A stretch of 64,000 bases of DNA, taken from contig NC_135245.1 in NCBI RefSeq assembly GCF_947623445.1, positions 15,445,501 through 15,509,500 of the forward strand, given 5' to 3'. This DNA comes from Clavelina lepadiformis (Eukaryota > Chordata > Ascidiacea > Aplousobranchia > Clavelinidae). Of the stretch, positions 45,079 to 59,500 are shown in pieces. The position numbers and the translations under genes are program-made. How positions within the stretch are numbered: position 1 is the stretch's first letter; each line of letters begins with the position of its first letter. Below the pieces are notes generated by a model, which saw only the letters and a list, made by a program, of their open reading frames with translations, searched no databases and was not told the origin of the DNA.

Positions 45079-48000
45079 GGCATAAGCGGCACTATACCAT
45101 TACCATATTTGAAATGTGGGCCAACGTTAAGCCAGAAAAGTTTGTTCTATGCGATTCAGTTTGTTTGCTATAGACCTCTGTTTAGATATGCTGATAAAAC
45201 AGAGGCTAAGTTGAAGATTATAAATAACAACTATTAAATCGTATTCTTCGCAAAAAGTCAGATTTTACATGTAATTTGTATCGAGAAATATTTGCTTTAA
45301 CAGAGCAGGCAAACGATATGTGCACTCCATCACATTATGGTTTGCTTAAAAAGCACGCGTCGGGTCGATGCCATTAGGCCATATTTAAAGGCGAGACATG
45401 TTTATTTTCATTAGCATAATGCTTATGAGCATCCCAAGCCTGATTTTTCGTGAAAACATAGCCTACGCGTATACTTAGCATAATATCCAGCCAGGTTTAT
45501 TCACTTATAGCTGTCTCTATCTGGGTTACCTATACAAAGTCTGCCAATCATTTTCAAATCCAATTTGGTATTGATTTTATTATTACTGCTATAGGCTACT
45601 GTACGTGTGCAAGATTGAGCTGTAGAATAAAAACAATTAATGTAAACCTGAAAAGACAATTCGATGTTATTTCTTTGTTTGTCTTTGACAATGATTGTTA
45701 TATATATTTTATAGTTCCTTACATATCTTTACTTTCTTAACAATACATTTGATAAAAATTTATGCGTTTTTGTTAATCATGCAGTAAGCTTAACCTGAGC
45801 CTCAAAGCTGCTTATAAAACTTAGCCTGATCCCAACATTTCACACGCTTATACAAAAATTATGTACGGACATTGGACAAGGAACAAGCCAGAAACGTTTC
45901 TTAAAGTTCAAATCTGTATAGTACGTACAGTCATATACACTGAAACATTTCTGGCAAAAAACGAGTGCAACGTGCTTCCTGACAGCTTTGCATATTTACG
46001 CAATTTAACTTTTACCTTTGCGTTCCAGTTTTGAATGCTAAACAAGTACTTCCTTACTTACTTCAGTGTTGAACAGATGACTGCAAGTGACAACCAAGAG
46101 CAAATTGCCCGCAACTCTCTGATCCATTCTTTTTTCTCCCAACATTAGTACAACATGTTATCTTGCTGTTTACCTTACGGTAATCATTGATGGCAATTCG
46201 CGAAATAATCTAACTATAATCCAATAAATCATTTAGCTATTGTAATCATCGTTTTAGACCCTATCAAGTGCTAGCAACGATTCAGCACAAAAAAAACAGT
46301 TGCTAAGTCGTTACAAAGGGTTTTGTATGTTCTGTTGTTACCGCAGACTCTGATTGAATTACAAAATACTGGGCATCGAATTACGTTTATAACCTTCGAA
46401 ATATTTTCTTTTTGTTGAAGGAAATAAAATTGATAGTTGGATCTATTCCTGCCTGGAAGTTGGTATTTTGATTGGTGCGCCATGACCAGAAAAGTTAATT
46501 TGATTGATACAGACTGAAAGGAACTCTTCTATGACTACATTTATATTGCAGGTTAATAGCGTTTGAACTGCATGAATTATTATTTATTGTACAAAATACT
46601 ACAAACATAGCTATAGCCGATATGCAATGATGTTCACAATAGCAAACGCTTTCATTTCAGAACAGGTACTCTATGTTTGTGGAACACATATAAAGCTACG
46701 CTGGGAATATTTGAGTAGTAAGTTAAATGCTTTTACTTCAGCCAGCAAGCAAATGCACGATACTGCAGTAACATGTTCACTTAATTTTACCACGCGTGCT
46801 TTCCTTTCTTGCAATTCGGGGACCTAGTCGGCTTACGGTTAGTATATTATTTTTGCTTGCAATACTGCTTTAGAAGTGTTGGAGGTTGTATAAGTTTGCT
46901 TGTATTTTGGCTTAAACCTTCAGGCTATGTTTGATTTACGTTGACCATAAGCATTTTGTTAGGCTATTGCAGTACCGTGTACCTATAATGCTATTGAATA
47001 TTTGTTAGTTGTTTCAGAGTTATGTTACAAAAAATGTACTGCTTGTTGATAATAATATTCCAGTTTCACAAAATTTCAATTTATTTCCTTCAACATTTTT
47101 TACATTTTGCCAAAGGATACTTTTTATTAAGCTGTGCAGGCTACTTTAGTGTTACAGGTTAAATTTCATTTAAGCTGATAAATTAAATTTTTGATAAAAC
47201 GTTATGGTTATAGCATAGTGTAATCAAGAGTGCAGTCCTGCTGGAGCTTGCCGCTACTCCGCCCAAAATGCGCGAAGTACGAAAATTTGGGTCGTTTACG
47301 CCTAAAAATGAAATGTATTCGCATATTTATATCTACAGTAACTGCCAATTTACTGTGTATACTGGTAAAACGCCGTGCACAACCATTTTATAAGGTCGCC
47401 TACAACAGTGTTGAAACGCCTTATAGCCAATGATTATATGTTTTCCTAAAGCCTAGTTTCCTATAGCCTCCTGTAGCCTAGTTATAACCTATAAGTTACA
47501 GGTTATAACTGATAAGTATAAGTAGTCGTAAACAAGGAAATGCAGTGAACCAAACAGAAAAAGGCGGAAACAGGTTTATGGTCCAAAATGTTGAATTCGT
47601 GAAGGAGTCAATGGCCCACGTTTTTAGCGCCACCACGCTGTGACTTTTTCCAATATTTGGACTTCTCACTTTAAGGATTTAATTGTAAATTAATTATTGT
47701 GTTGATTGCTGTGTGTTTGGTATGCGCTCTTTTCTTGAATATGGCAAATTGTTGTTTCGAGTACTCGTAGTAATGCAGCACGAAATTATAAGCTGTTCTG
47801 GTTTAGTCCGAATTGTTTGGACGCTTGTGACAACTCGTACTCACTGGGAAGCCCACACCACCTTCGTGGGTCTGTAGGAGTCGTGCGCCACACTGGTTAG
47901 TGGTCACCCCAGTTAAAGCTCAGTTCTGTACCAGCTTCTTTGTCGACAAACCTGTCTCGCACTGCTCAACCACTTCTACAAGATGGCACCACAAAGCTTT

Positions 48001-50510
48001 TTTTGTCTTCCACGTCTCAAATGATCCACTAAACCAGAACTTTTTGACTACGGAAGAAATGCGAACAACTACACTACAGATGATCGTAAGCTTGCAATCG
48101 GCCAAACTTTGAAAATTGAAAAGCGAGAACAAGCATTTGGAGCTGACCCAACACTATCAAGCCACCGAGATAAAAAAAAAGTAAGTCATTGTCGAAGAAC
48201 TTTCACTGCAACAGCATGACAGCGTCACGCCTCACCCAAAATCATCGCAAAATACTAGCAACAACCATTTATACCAAGTTGATTTGCTTACACGCTTAAC
48301 TTTAAAACGATTATAAAATATTACGCCGCTCTAAATAAACTATTACGTTATTAATTAAAATTACACACTGGGTTATGACAGAGAGTCTAAACTTCAAGCA
48401 TTCAGTTGTTGGATACTTGAATCCCTGCTTAGATTGTCAAATTGTTTGACGTGGCACAAGCTTTTATTACCAGTGGAAAATTTAAGATATAAGTTTTTCA
48501 ATGTGAGTAAATAAAAAACTTTAAAAACGAATGAATATTTGTTTTTAAACTAAACCGGCTTAGAAAATCTTGAAATTAAATAATAGATACTTCAATTTGG
48601 AAGAAATCATGTTACAAAATTTTCACATGCGTTCACCTTCTCATGAGATGTTACGCTTACGCATGACTGCGCAGTGCGCACGCACTATAGTAACCTCTAT
48701 CCATTCATTGATGAGGGACATGGCCCAGCTCAAATCCTGTTGAAAGTGGGAAAGAATCTTTTTTTAACATCCTAAACGTGTTTTCTGTTTTATAAATCTG
48801 TAAGATATGTGTTCGTGAATTGTTCGTTTTAGCTTCTTAGAGATTATTGCAGGAGAAACCCCATGGAGCCAGTTTCAAGCTCTGTTAGTTCATTGATGAA
48901 ACAGTCACAGTAGGTTTATTCTAACTATATAGGCCTAACCTAACAGATGGAGATGAAGAGGGGCTAAGGGTAAGCTGTAACCTATCAAAAAATCTAAGAT
49001 AAGTTAGTTGATCTATGGCAGAACAGGCTTACTACAGTGTATGGTGAAGTGTTGCAACTGTTACGCTTAGCCTAGTGTAATAGCCTAGGCTACACCTGTA
49101 ACACAAAATCGAAAATGGAACCATACCATAACCCAGGACTAGCTATTGGTCATGGTTGTGGAACAAGTTAGACTTTTATGAATTAAAGTTGTTTTTAACT
49201 TTTTGTTTGCTTTACTGTTTTCTTTATGCGTTTCTTTTATTACTATACAATTACTTTCGTGGATTGTGGGGCATTTGTATGATTTCACCATAAAAAATAC
49301 CACTTTAGATGACTTGTGATGGGAAATTTATTGTATTATCATTATTGGGATAAAAATGTCATTATGATGATATTTTTATCATAATATGAAAATAATATCA
49401 GTAACCTGTAAGCTACGAATCAAGAGTTAGCTTAGAGATTTCTTTCCTAAATTGGAGTCGCAGAATGAAGAAGTTTAAGAAGCCCTGCAATAGGCTACCA
49501 TTATGTTGCTCAATTGTCAAAAATATCATTTGAAACCGGCCTAATCATGAGTTTTGTTTTCAAACATCTAATTATGTTGTATCAGTGTATTACTCAATCT
49601 ACTAAAAATTTCTTGGTAAGTTTGTGAGCAAAGTTCCTCCGATTAAACATGCTCAGGCAGGATTCGTTATATGCTAAAATGTGACAAAATAGAAGATAAG
49701 TTTGTGAAAGTAAGTAGATTATGTTGAAGCATTTTAAACCATGTTGGCATAGTTTTTAATCCTTTTGCTTGGTGTTGCTAAAGTTACAGTTTTCATCAAG
49801 CATTTGTATGACATAGACAGAGTCACATCAATGGACAAAAATAACACACTGTGTTGGCACCAAAATTACACAATTTCATAAACTGGAAAAATTGTTACGT
49901 CGTGGTACTGTTGCCCACAGCCAGTTTGCTAAACAAACATTTGTTTTGTGTCATAAATGTTAATGTTGTCAAAGTTTCAGCTTTTACCATACATTAAGCA
50001 GTTTGTTTTAGTGGGAATCAATGTTGTTAATTTTTTATATTGTTGTTGTGGGCACTGCGCTTTGAAAGTCACAAACGCATTGTGCTTTGTGAAAACTTGA
50101 CACAGTGGTTAGTATTTTTTAAGAGTATACTTAGTAGCTATGTATTCAACATATTTTGGTAACTCTGTCAGCTTTCAGCATCTTTACTATCTGTTAGGTT
50201 GCAGGCAAAGACTTAATAGTAAAAGAATAAAGCTAAATAAGAATTAGCTTTAAGGATAGGTTTGACTGAGGTTTATACAATTTGTAGTGACTGTATTTGT
50301 TTTAAACAATTTATATATTAGTCCTTCATCAAGTATCATGGTTTGTGTGCCAAAACATACAACGAAATTTCCATTAAAAAAATTTCTTTAGCAATTCATG
50401 TCATACACGAATAATTTTCTTACTTAGGAAAACTGCAATTGTAGATCAATCTTCTAGTCTAAACATTTGAAAGCTGCAAATAAAAAAGCAAAAAAGGAAG
50501 TAAAAACATT
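45079..50510. other. Intergenic region between ankyrin gene and Spinster gene
   Basis: No coding exon is supported over 5.4 kb. The two genes here are divergent, so both promoters should lie inside. A CpG-bearing GACTGCGCAGTGCGCACGC stretch at about 48665-48685 resembles an NRF1-type promoter motif and could mark a transcription start for the Spinster gene, with a 5' UTR exon further on. The stretch 47820-48130 reads like a fragment of a repeat, with overlapping frames on both strands, but I could not assign it. Confidence 0.35.
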
Positions 50511-53500
50511 ATGGCCAATGGTGAGATTCCAGAAACTTTGCCTCCCCACCCTAACACTGACGATAGCAACAGTGATGAGGGGAATGGCTTTGAAAGTCAT
50601 GAAGGTAATGTCCTAATACAATAAATTGTTTTATAAGAAACTGTTGGAGACATTTTTTCAAATGATTTGAAAAATGTAATGTTACCCACCTATTTGAAAT
50701 TACATTACGTGTAATTTTTCCATGATTGAAAGACAACGACAAGTATCATAGATATATATGCTGCACAGAGCACAAAGTAAAACTGTCAAGGGTTTTAAAT
50801 ATATAATTGTGAACACTGTATAATCCTTAAGTTTTATAATGGTTTGTATCTGGCAGTAGTTAACTGTCGTGATAATAGTGAAATATCATTGTAGTAAACG
50901 CAGTGTAAACAAATATATAATTAATAGAGCTACTAATTTTGCTCATAACTGAAATAGAGTTTTGCTCATATCTTAACTGATAATTAATTAAAAGTCATTT
51001 TTCTGTGCTACTTCGTACCACTCACTAAAAAATACCGCGTTTTTGTTTGCCGTATACTTTCACTGTATGCTTTTATCATAAGATCAGTTTTATTGGAACC
51101 AACTTTACCCTTAGTGTACTTCAGCATATGAAAGTGTTGTACTGACATCATTCAAATACAACCTTACATATTTGCTCATTATAATATGAGTGTTTTTATT
51201 TTTTATAAAAACCCTTTGTAAAAAAATGTAGTGGTTTCTTTCTAGAAAACTAAAAAACCCAGTTATTGGGCCAACTCAAAATTCAGAAGCTTTTATTATT
51301 TGTTACGGCCATCGGTTGTTTGTTGTGCTAGTTTAAAATGGGACATGTTTAAAATTGATGGTGGCTGAATTGTATTAACCTCATTATATGATAAAAATGC
51401 CAAATTAGATAGCAGCCGAAAGGTTAACTTCTAATTGATCAACACAGGTTTTTACAGTCTTAAAATTGCCTCATCGGATGTAATGTGTAATTATACGATA
51501 CAGTTGAAAATATGGTATGATAAGTATATAAGACGTAATCTTATTACACCTGATGAAACTTAACCTTGTGAAATGTTGAATTTTTTAATTAAACTTGACC
51601 TTTAGTGTGCAATGTTTCCTGCCTTTTTATATGTATGAAATTGCGTGACTATATTTAAAACTTTGCAGCAAATTCCAACATTGTTGCTTTCTCAACTAAC
51701 AATCTGTAGCTCAATTTTGAAATTTGATCCAGAACTTAAGAAACTAATGGCCAGTTTACTAAAAACCCCAACCCAAAGTTTCTTATAAAACATGTGCATA
51801 TATGGTCATGCAGTGATTTTGATGCGGTTTTGTTGAAACTTTGTGAACAGATAAACAGTTTTTCACCGCAAACGATGTAATGGTTAAAGTCCAATTTCTT
51901 ACTGTGAAAGCCTTTAGGTCATCTATGGACCTAAGACACTAAGCACCGGTGTAGCAATAATGCACACTCTGTATGAAATACCTCTTGTTTGTAGACATTA
52001 AAATTAAAGTGTGGCTCAAAAGTTGAGTTGGGTTGTCATCTAATTGCTTGTTGGCTGATTTTCGTGGAAGATTACTTGACAAGGCTGCCATGCTACAATC
52101 ACTTTCTTTCAAAGTACCATCCATAATTATACCAAGTTAATAAGCACAAACAACATAAAGACTGGTTATACTTGGTCTTTTTGGCATGTTTCACACAACA
52201 AGTTTTGCTTTATATTGGTTATTTTGGTGGAGAGAATTTGGAAATACAAACATGCAATTTCGAAAAATATGAAGAAATCATACTGGGTTTTGAAGACTTA
52301 ATCTGTTCCTTTTAAGTATATACGTACGTCTTTTTCTCACCGAAACAATTGTTACGCTCTATTTGGGTTCTATCTGTAATCAACGTATTAGTCATTTCAA
52401 TGCGTTTGATGTTACACAAACAGTCGGCTGATTCATTTTCTGGGAATATTAAAACGAAAGTGACAATGACTTAGCGATGGCTTATATAAAACAAACATTT
52501 CACTCTTAAAAAACCGGTACATCAGTATACTATACTTGATAAAAAAAACAAAGCGCATTAGTTTGCAATGTTTGGCCTGATACTTTGAGCATCGCAACGT
52601 TGTTAATTTAATACGCTTCGCTTTAACATTAGCAGTCGAATATATTCAGGAGCATGACAAATTTAAATGGTTTTGAAGTTGGCAATGTTTAAAATAACAT
52701 CTTGTCCTGTAGAAAGCAACCTTTTCTGGGTTTCAGGAAATCTCAAAATATTTACTCGCTTTTTGAAATCGTCCTTCCTTTTGAGGTCATTGGTCTTGTG
52801 ACGTCCCTACGTCAATGCCACCTTGAACGCCAATATTACGGACAATACTGTAACATGTTCGACTGTTCGAAAGTTTCCAACAAAAAGTAGCCTTGTGTTA
52901 GTTTAGTTCAGCGAATGAATACTTTGCATCAGTTCAGTTCGTGCTGTCAACATTGAGGATATTTTAACTCATACCTTATCTGCAATTGTGCTTTTATGCT
53001 TCTATGCTTTGTCTAACACCATCAGACGGATTTGGCCGTTTTTAGGGTTGTATAATGTATATACAGGGTTGCCATCAGTCTCAACTCAAAAATAAGGACG
53101 ACTAGAAAATGAAAGACGAATACCACCTTAAACAGTGTACAACAGGAGAAAGCAACCAATGTTCCTAAAAAAAACAAAAAAAACAAGACACTATCTGCAT
53201 GTTCATAATTTTGGTATCTCTTTGGTACAAAATGGTATCGTAAAGGTGACAAAATGCCCAAAATACGAACCTCTGCCCGAAAAATAAGGACGAAAGTGAA
53301 AATAAGGACATTTCTTAGAAAAAAAGGACAAACATATTTTCTAAGACACGGACCTTTAAAATAAGGACAAATCTTAGAAATAAGGACGGTATGGCAACCC
53401 TGTGTATATAGGCTTGGTTTGCCAAAGCGCTGTGTTGGTTAGTGTAATGCGAAATAGTACTCACGGCCAAATTACGACAAAGTTCTGTTCAGTTAGCAAA

Positions 53501-56500
53501 AAGTGAATTTTGTGCAACTTTCACCAAGTTATCAAATTACAATAACATTCACTTAACCGTGGAGACGGTTATCCAAAACGTATTTTACCAACAGCCCGAA
53601 TATTCTTGTCCTCCGCTAATAGCAAGTAAAGGTGGAATACTCTTCACAGGTCATTGCTAAAAGACGTGGCATTGATGAGCTAATTTTACGCTTTCGATAA
53701 TACCGATTCTTGGAAAAAAGTAACGCCGTGTTTGCTGGAAGCGTGATGGTTTGTGAAAACATGTCATTATATCTCATAATAATTTAATTAATGAATTTTC
53801 GTTGACTGATGAAATCGCCTTCCAGAAAGCGGTTTCTGCTTCGGTACAATACTAATTCTTATAGAACATATCAATATGCAGCATTGAAAGTTTATGCAGA
53901 AAATCGTCAGTGTAAGAATTATTGCGCACCGTTTGAATATCACAAAATCAGCAGTCGGGGATAGTTTGCAACTTAGCAATCTCACATTCAGACAAAGACT
54001 TTTGAGGTCAGCGGTTTGTTTTTGTCGCCCCTTAGTTCAATCCCGCGAACGAACGATTTGTTGTTGTTGTCGTCTGTCGATATAGGCAACATTAGCAATG
54101 TTTCGTACTAACCGTTTCTATTACTATCTCTTCCGCTTTTTTCAAATTTAACACAGGTAACAGACATTAGCGATTATGGGAATTATGATTTTTAGATATT
54201 TTTCAATTTCGTTCATCTTTTATTTAGTAAGTTTTGTTTGGATTGAGTTAATTGTTTCTAAATTTTGCTGTTGCTTTATTGTAATTCTGCTCGAGATTAC
54301 ATTGAAACCGAAACGTGCGGCGGTGGAGTTAGAGTTAGACGTTTAGTCTCCTTTAGACATGTCATTACAAGGTCATTCGAGACGATTTTGACGTAAGAAG
54401 GTTGTTGACGTGTTCATGGTCATCCAGCCGTGACGGCAACAAAAGCGATCAAATTAAAATGCGACGCTGTTGGTTGTGTTTAATTGTTTGCATAAAAGTT
54501 GACTTTTTTATTGTTAACACGCAGTTACAGTTTTTAAATGTGTGTTATTGATATGTCCCGTACTAGTTGTTGAATGGTAATTTTATCAGTCACAAATGGT
54601 TTCTGTCCAATGTTATATTGTAGCTGTCAACCGAATGTTGTGGCTTGAAGGACTGATTATGCTGTTGTTACACAATAAGGCCAGACACTGATGGAAGCCG
54701 TTTGTTGTCTTTCAAGCTTAACCTTTATATAGGTTGCTAGCGCGGAACAAAACCGCCACGCAGTTTGATACAAGCGGCAATGTATCTCTGATAACAGGAA
54801 ACTGAAATCTTTTGATGACTGCACAAAATACAGTACTTATAGCATGCTATTGAAAGTTGTTTCTTATCTGGAACCTGTTACAGCCATCGTTTAACGATCC
54901 TGCGGTTTAAGCTTTTTGTTTTGCTTGTTTGCTTGCTGGCTGTCATTATCGAAATGCTACATGCGCATTGCAGCCTGACAGAACATGATATCATGCAAAC
55001 AATTAAACAGCTTCTTGATCTCCCTAAATAAGTAAAAAAATGTGTTACACAATTTTGGTCGGTATTCATCACAAATATGACAAAGTCCTAATCGGAGTAC
55101 GATCGGCGATTGGACTTTGACATTATCACGGCAGCCTCTGAGTAGATAAACGATTAATTTACGGATTGCTTTTAACGTGATTATTCATTTGAGTTGTGAC
55201 GATTGCGATTATTGTGAATTACTTTCGTGGGTTTTAGGTACATGCAATTTTTACCTTTCCGTTAAACGGCTGTTTAATAATTTGCGAAAGGTCTTTCTTT
55301 TATATGGAAAAGTGTACTGATAACATTGGAAAGTATTGTAACTTGCGATTGCACATTGCTGTAGCGAATGTATCAAGAAGTCACATATTTTCACAAACGC
55401 CATATTTCACGCCGTATACTCACACCACTGATTTGAACAGTTTGATCGCGAGTAAACTCTTGACGGGCAAAGGTATAACCGCTAGTTACCCCCCGCGGAC
55501 AAATTCTACGGACATCACGTCACTGAATCGTTGCGGGTTGTTCCCCAGGAACTGTTTATATTTCCCGCCGTTTCACACGAGCGCATATTGTACAGGTCTA
55601 ACCGGCGGTTTGGAGATCTGCCATTTTCGGTATTTTTACGGATCGTGTGATGAACAACTACACGTTTTGTCTTACGCGCATTATAAAAATGAACTGCTAG
55701 TCCGATTTGAACTATACAGTGTTATTGAAATCATACTTTTCTTGCTGTTTAACGAGTATTTTCACACAACGCTGCCTAGCAGGTAAAAGAATAGGAAAAA
55801 TTTATTGTTTCAAAATAAACCAAAATGTGCTACTGTACTTTCGGAAGTTATCCATCACAGAAAAATTAGTACAGTCAGATGAAGCAAGATGATGCTTACG
55901 AAAGCATGTGTTTAGAAATTAAAAATAAAAGTTGGCCCTAGAATACCATCGAATATCCTGCTTTTTTATTTTACTATATGCAGCAAAACGAGTTTAAAAA
56001 ACGAACAAAATATGAATAGAAATTTTGTAACATTTCGAAAAAAACTGACACGTTCTCTTTCGATTCTTACCAAACGAATGTAAATCTATTTGTAATTCCA
56101 GCATTACTGCCTAGGAAGAATCGAAAACGAGAACCATCAGGTGGCTCTCATATTGTACGCCCTCGTCATCACAGCGGGGAAAACGGGCAACCGCTCATAA
56201 TCAATCAAGTGGAGGATCCGGAATTAGATTCGAAGATGTCGAGATCGGTCGCCATTGCAGATGAAATCAGCACAAGGAGAAAGTATCTCGCCGTTTTTGT
56301 ACTTTTCCTCATCAATCTTTTAAACTACATGGACCGCTTTACTATTGCAGGTAAGCGTACTGGTACCGTATTGAAGTTTAGATGCACTTTTATGGTTCGT
56401 TAAGACAGAGCATGCATGTCTAATCTAATCTTGAAAAGGTTTTAGCTTTTCTTCTTTAAGTCAGCGCCTGGTTTTCGTTACGGATATGACTCACAGGAAC

Positions 56501-59500
56501 GTTTCCCATAATGCAAGTTAAGTGATTGACACTGGGTAATATGTAAAAGAGTTGATCCCTGAAAGACCTTTAACTCCCGATTTTAACGCATTTTGTTGCT
56601 ATCACAAGATATTTTCGCCTATGATGGTTACGGATGCATAATTCTCCAAACGTTTTTAGAGAAAAATGCTGCGTTTTGTTCGCACTTTTTGCAAAAACAT
56701 AAACTTTAACAACTGTTGATATCCTGAGGGTTGTATAGGTTCGTGGCTTGTGCGGTGATACGAATGCTTTTTTTCTTATAGTTTTTATTTTTATTAAATT
56801 CAGATCAAACATTTACTTTCTTTTCCAAAGGCGAATTTGGATATATGGTTGGTTGCAAACATGGTGTTGTCAATGTAACTAGCAGTTAAAACCCTTCTGC
56901 TGTTACGAAATACCCTTTATCCAACACATTTTTTACTTGTTCATCTGTTATAAACATTTGAGAAACAGCATATGGCGAAGGCGCCTTCAGTGTTGATATG
57001 GTTTGACCTGTCGTGACGTTATTGATCGGCGGATCTCTCGTATTTTTGTTTCTTTTCAACCAATACGTTGGTTCTGATATATGATCTGGAGTAACCCCGC
57101 TGTGTGGCGCTTATCTCCTTCCGGGTTTTTGTTTGAACTGCGTTTTATTGCTCTATTTATGTCCCGGTTCCCACTAGACGCTCTGCACGATTTGTCAGAC
57201 CCAAAAGGATCTTAAAGCAAATTTTCACCTTGAGAATAAAGTTTTGAGTTTTATTCAGTCTTGTTTTTTGGCTGAAATTAAAATATCTTTTGAAAAAGAA
57301 AAATATTACTGTGCGGATTGATTTGTCAAAAAGTGTCTTGATATTGTAACCATATATTGCATTCTCGTATTCTGGGTGTTTTTAGATTCGCGATATATTT
57401 CACAAATAATCTTCGAGTCGACGACTGGCTGCTTGCTATGTAAAGTGTGGTTGTCGACGTTGTCGTTATGATACTTTTTTTTGCCGGGAACTAACGTTTA
57501 GGGACACTTCTTAAAAAAGGTCGTTTGTGTTGACGTTGAATTTCAGCGCCACGTTGTACTACTATTGACATCTGAACAAGAAACGTTAATTCATCTTTTA
57601 ACGTTTCAAGTACTCTTTTACCACTTGATGTAATGTAGTAAAAAGTAAATGCTTGCATGCACTTAACGGTCGTTTTACTTCCCTCAAGAGATTGTGCTAA
57701 TAGGAGACGAAATCGGTATTTTAATTTGCTTTTTTTTAAATCACGGGAGTTTTTCTTTTCAGGCTCTAACTTTTTTATGCTCTAACTCGTTAGCATAAGC
57801 TAGCGGATTGTTTTCTGTATATTTTACCGCTAGGTGACGTGCATGCTTCGTTAGGTTTTAAGTTACTTCGCCCCTCTGCTCTAAAGAGGCAATGCGTAAA
57901 AGCCGAGATAGCGCCATAGTGAATGTAGAAATAAAACTATATACCGTGCCCCGTAGAAATAATGTCAAATTTGGATCAGACTAGTGAAGAGTGTAGCTCG
58001 GCCTCGGTTTGTTGCATTTTTTTTTCCAGTCAACCTTTTAGTAATAATTCAGAAACGTGCATGTAATGCCATGTTTTTCGCAATTATTTTCCTGATTCAA
58101 GTTACAACGTTTTTTGTATCTCGGAAGTGGTATAAATGTCGGAAACCGTATGAAGTGACACTGATTGTGCGTACATCATAGAAACAGCTTCATTTTACGT
58201 CACAATCCTATGTAGTACTGTTGTATACACTCGTGTGATAAAATACATCTTCCTTTTCCCAGAGTCAGTATAACCGCCATTACAAGTTCAATTTAAGGTC
58301 TAATACATGAAACGGGATTATTACCAGATATTGACGATTTTAGTGGGTTTCGTAACATTTTTATTTGCAAATTTCCAGCAAATCTAAAAAGAAGAATATA
58401 AATGTGATGTCCCTTGGTGGAGTTGCCATTTTAGTACGTTTAACTTTAGCTCAAACCTATTGTTTCGTGTTTTTGGCGCGTTGTAATAATTAGTAGTAGA
58501 TTAGTAATGTTTCAGATATAGTGTTTGCGCGTTTCAAAAAAAGAACTCAGCACTTGTTAAAATTTTATACGGCAACACTGTCAACCAACAATCATTCAAA
58601 CGGAGCCAAAATTAACGTGTAGTGTTGCTTGCGCTGGATGCCTCGGCACTCAACAAGCTACCGCACTTGTACGATGTGTTTGACGTAAGCTTAGGGTCAT
58701 TTGACACGATACTGCCAGTTATTTATGGCCTATTTGTTAATAGGAAGCGGATAGGTTGGAAATGCCTTATTAACCACTGGAGCTACAACGTTTTGACACG
58801 TAACTAGCAAAGTATGTACTGGAGTTCTTGTGAAAATGCACGTACGCTTTCTAAGAAAGACTGTTAGTTTATAACCGCATTACAAAACTTAATACCACGA
58901 ATGCATTTTTTGTGCACGTGTTTCGCTTTTTGCTTCATCTACCTCAGTCCAGTGAAAAAGGCTAATTTAGCCATTTTCGGTTGCGGGGATAGCAAAGATG
59001 AACCTAATTGCAAACTTTTGAAAAACAACTTGCAATAATTTTTAGAACCATTGAAAAAACAACATATTTAGGTTAAACGAGTTCAATTGACCTGTGTTCC
59101 CTTCTGGTAGAACTTCTTAACGTACGTGGTTGAACTGATATGGAATCGTAATTGATTCGTGGTCTTGAAAAAGGGTCAAATAGACACTTTCAGTCATACG
59201 CAAGATGGCGTTGCTGGTTACTGCAGAACTTGTCTGCAGTCGTTGCCACTATGTTGACATTCGGTTTGCTGTTATGTTTCATAAAGCCAGTATTGACTAT
59301 GGAAGCTACACTGAATAATTCCATTTTTGCAAGTAAAAATTTTCTTGTAATAGGAGTTATCAAATACGACATAGTCCTGTGTCTTGTCAGTGTTGGAGAC
59401 GGTGTGATGGTGTCATGCAGTAGTATAAAATTCAAAATTGATTTTTGATAATGCAAAACTGAAGACCAATTACAACTGGCGCCTGTGTGACTTTTCCCCC

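Larger units (their letters stand above)
50605..56101 (+). other. Spinster intron 1
   Basis: Long AT-rich intron. It contains a 339 bp hAT-type element at 53064-53402 and a 160-codon open frame at 55304-55786, both listed separately. I see no other feature. Confidence 0.6.
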
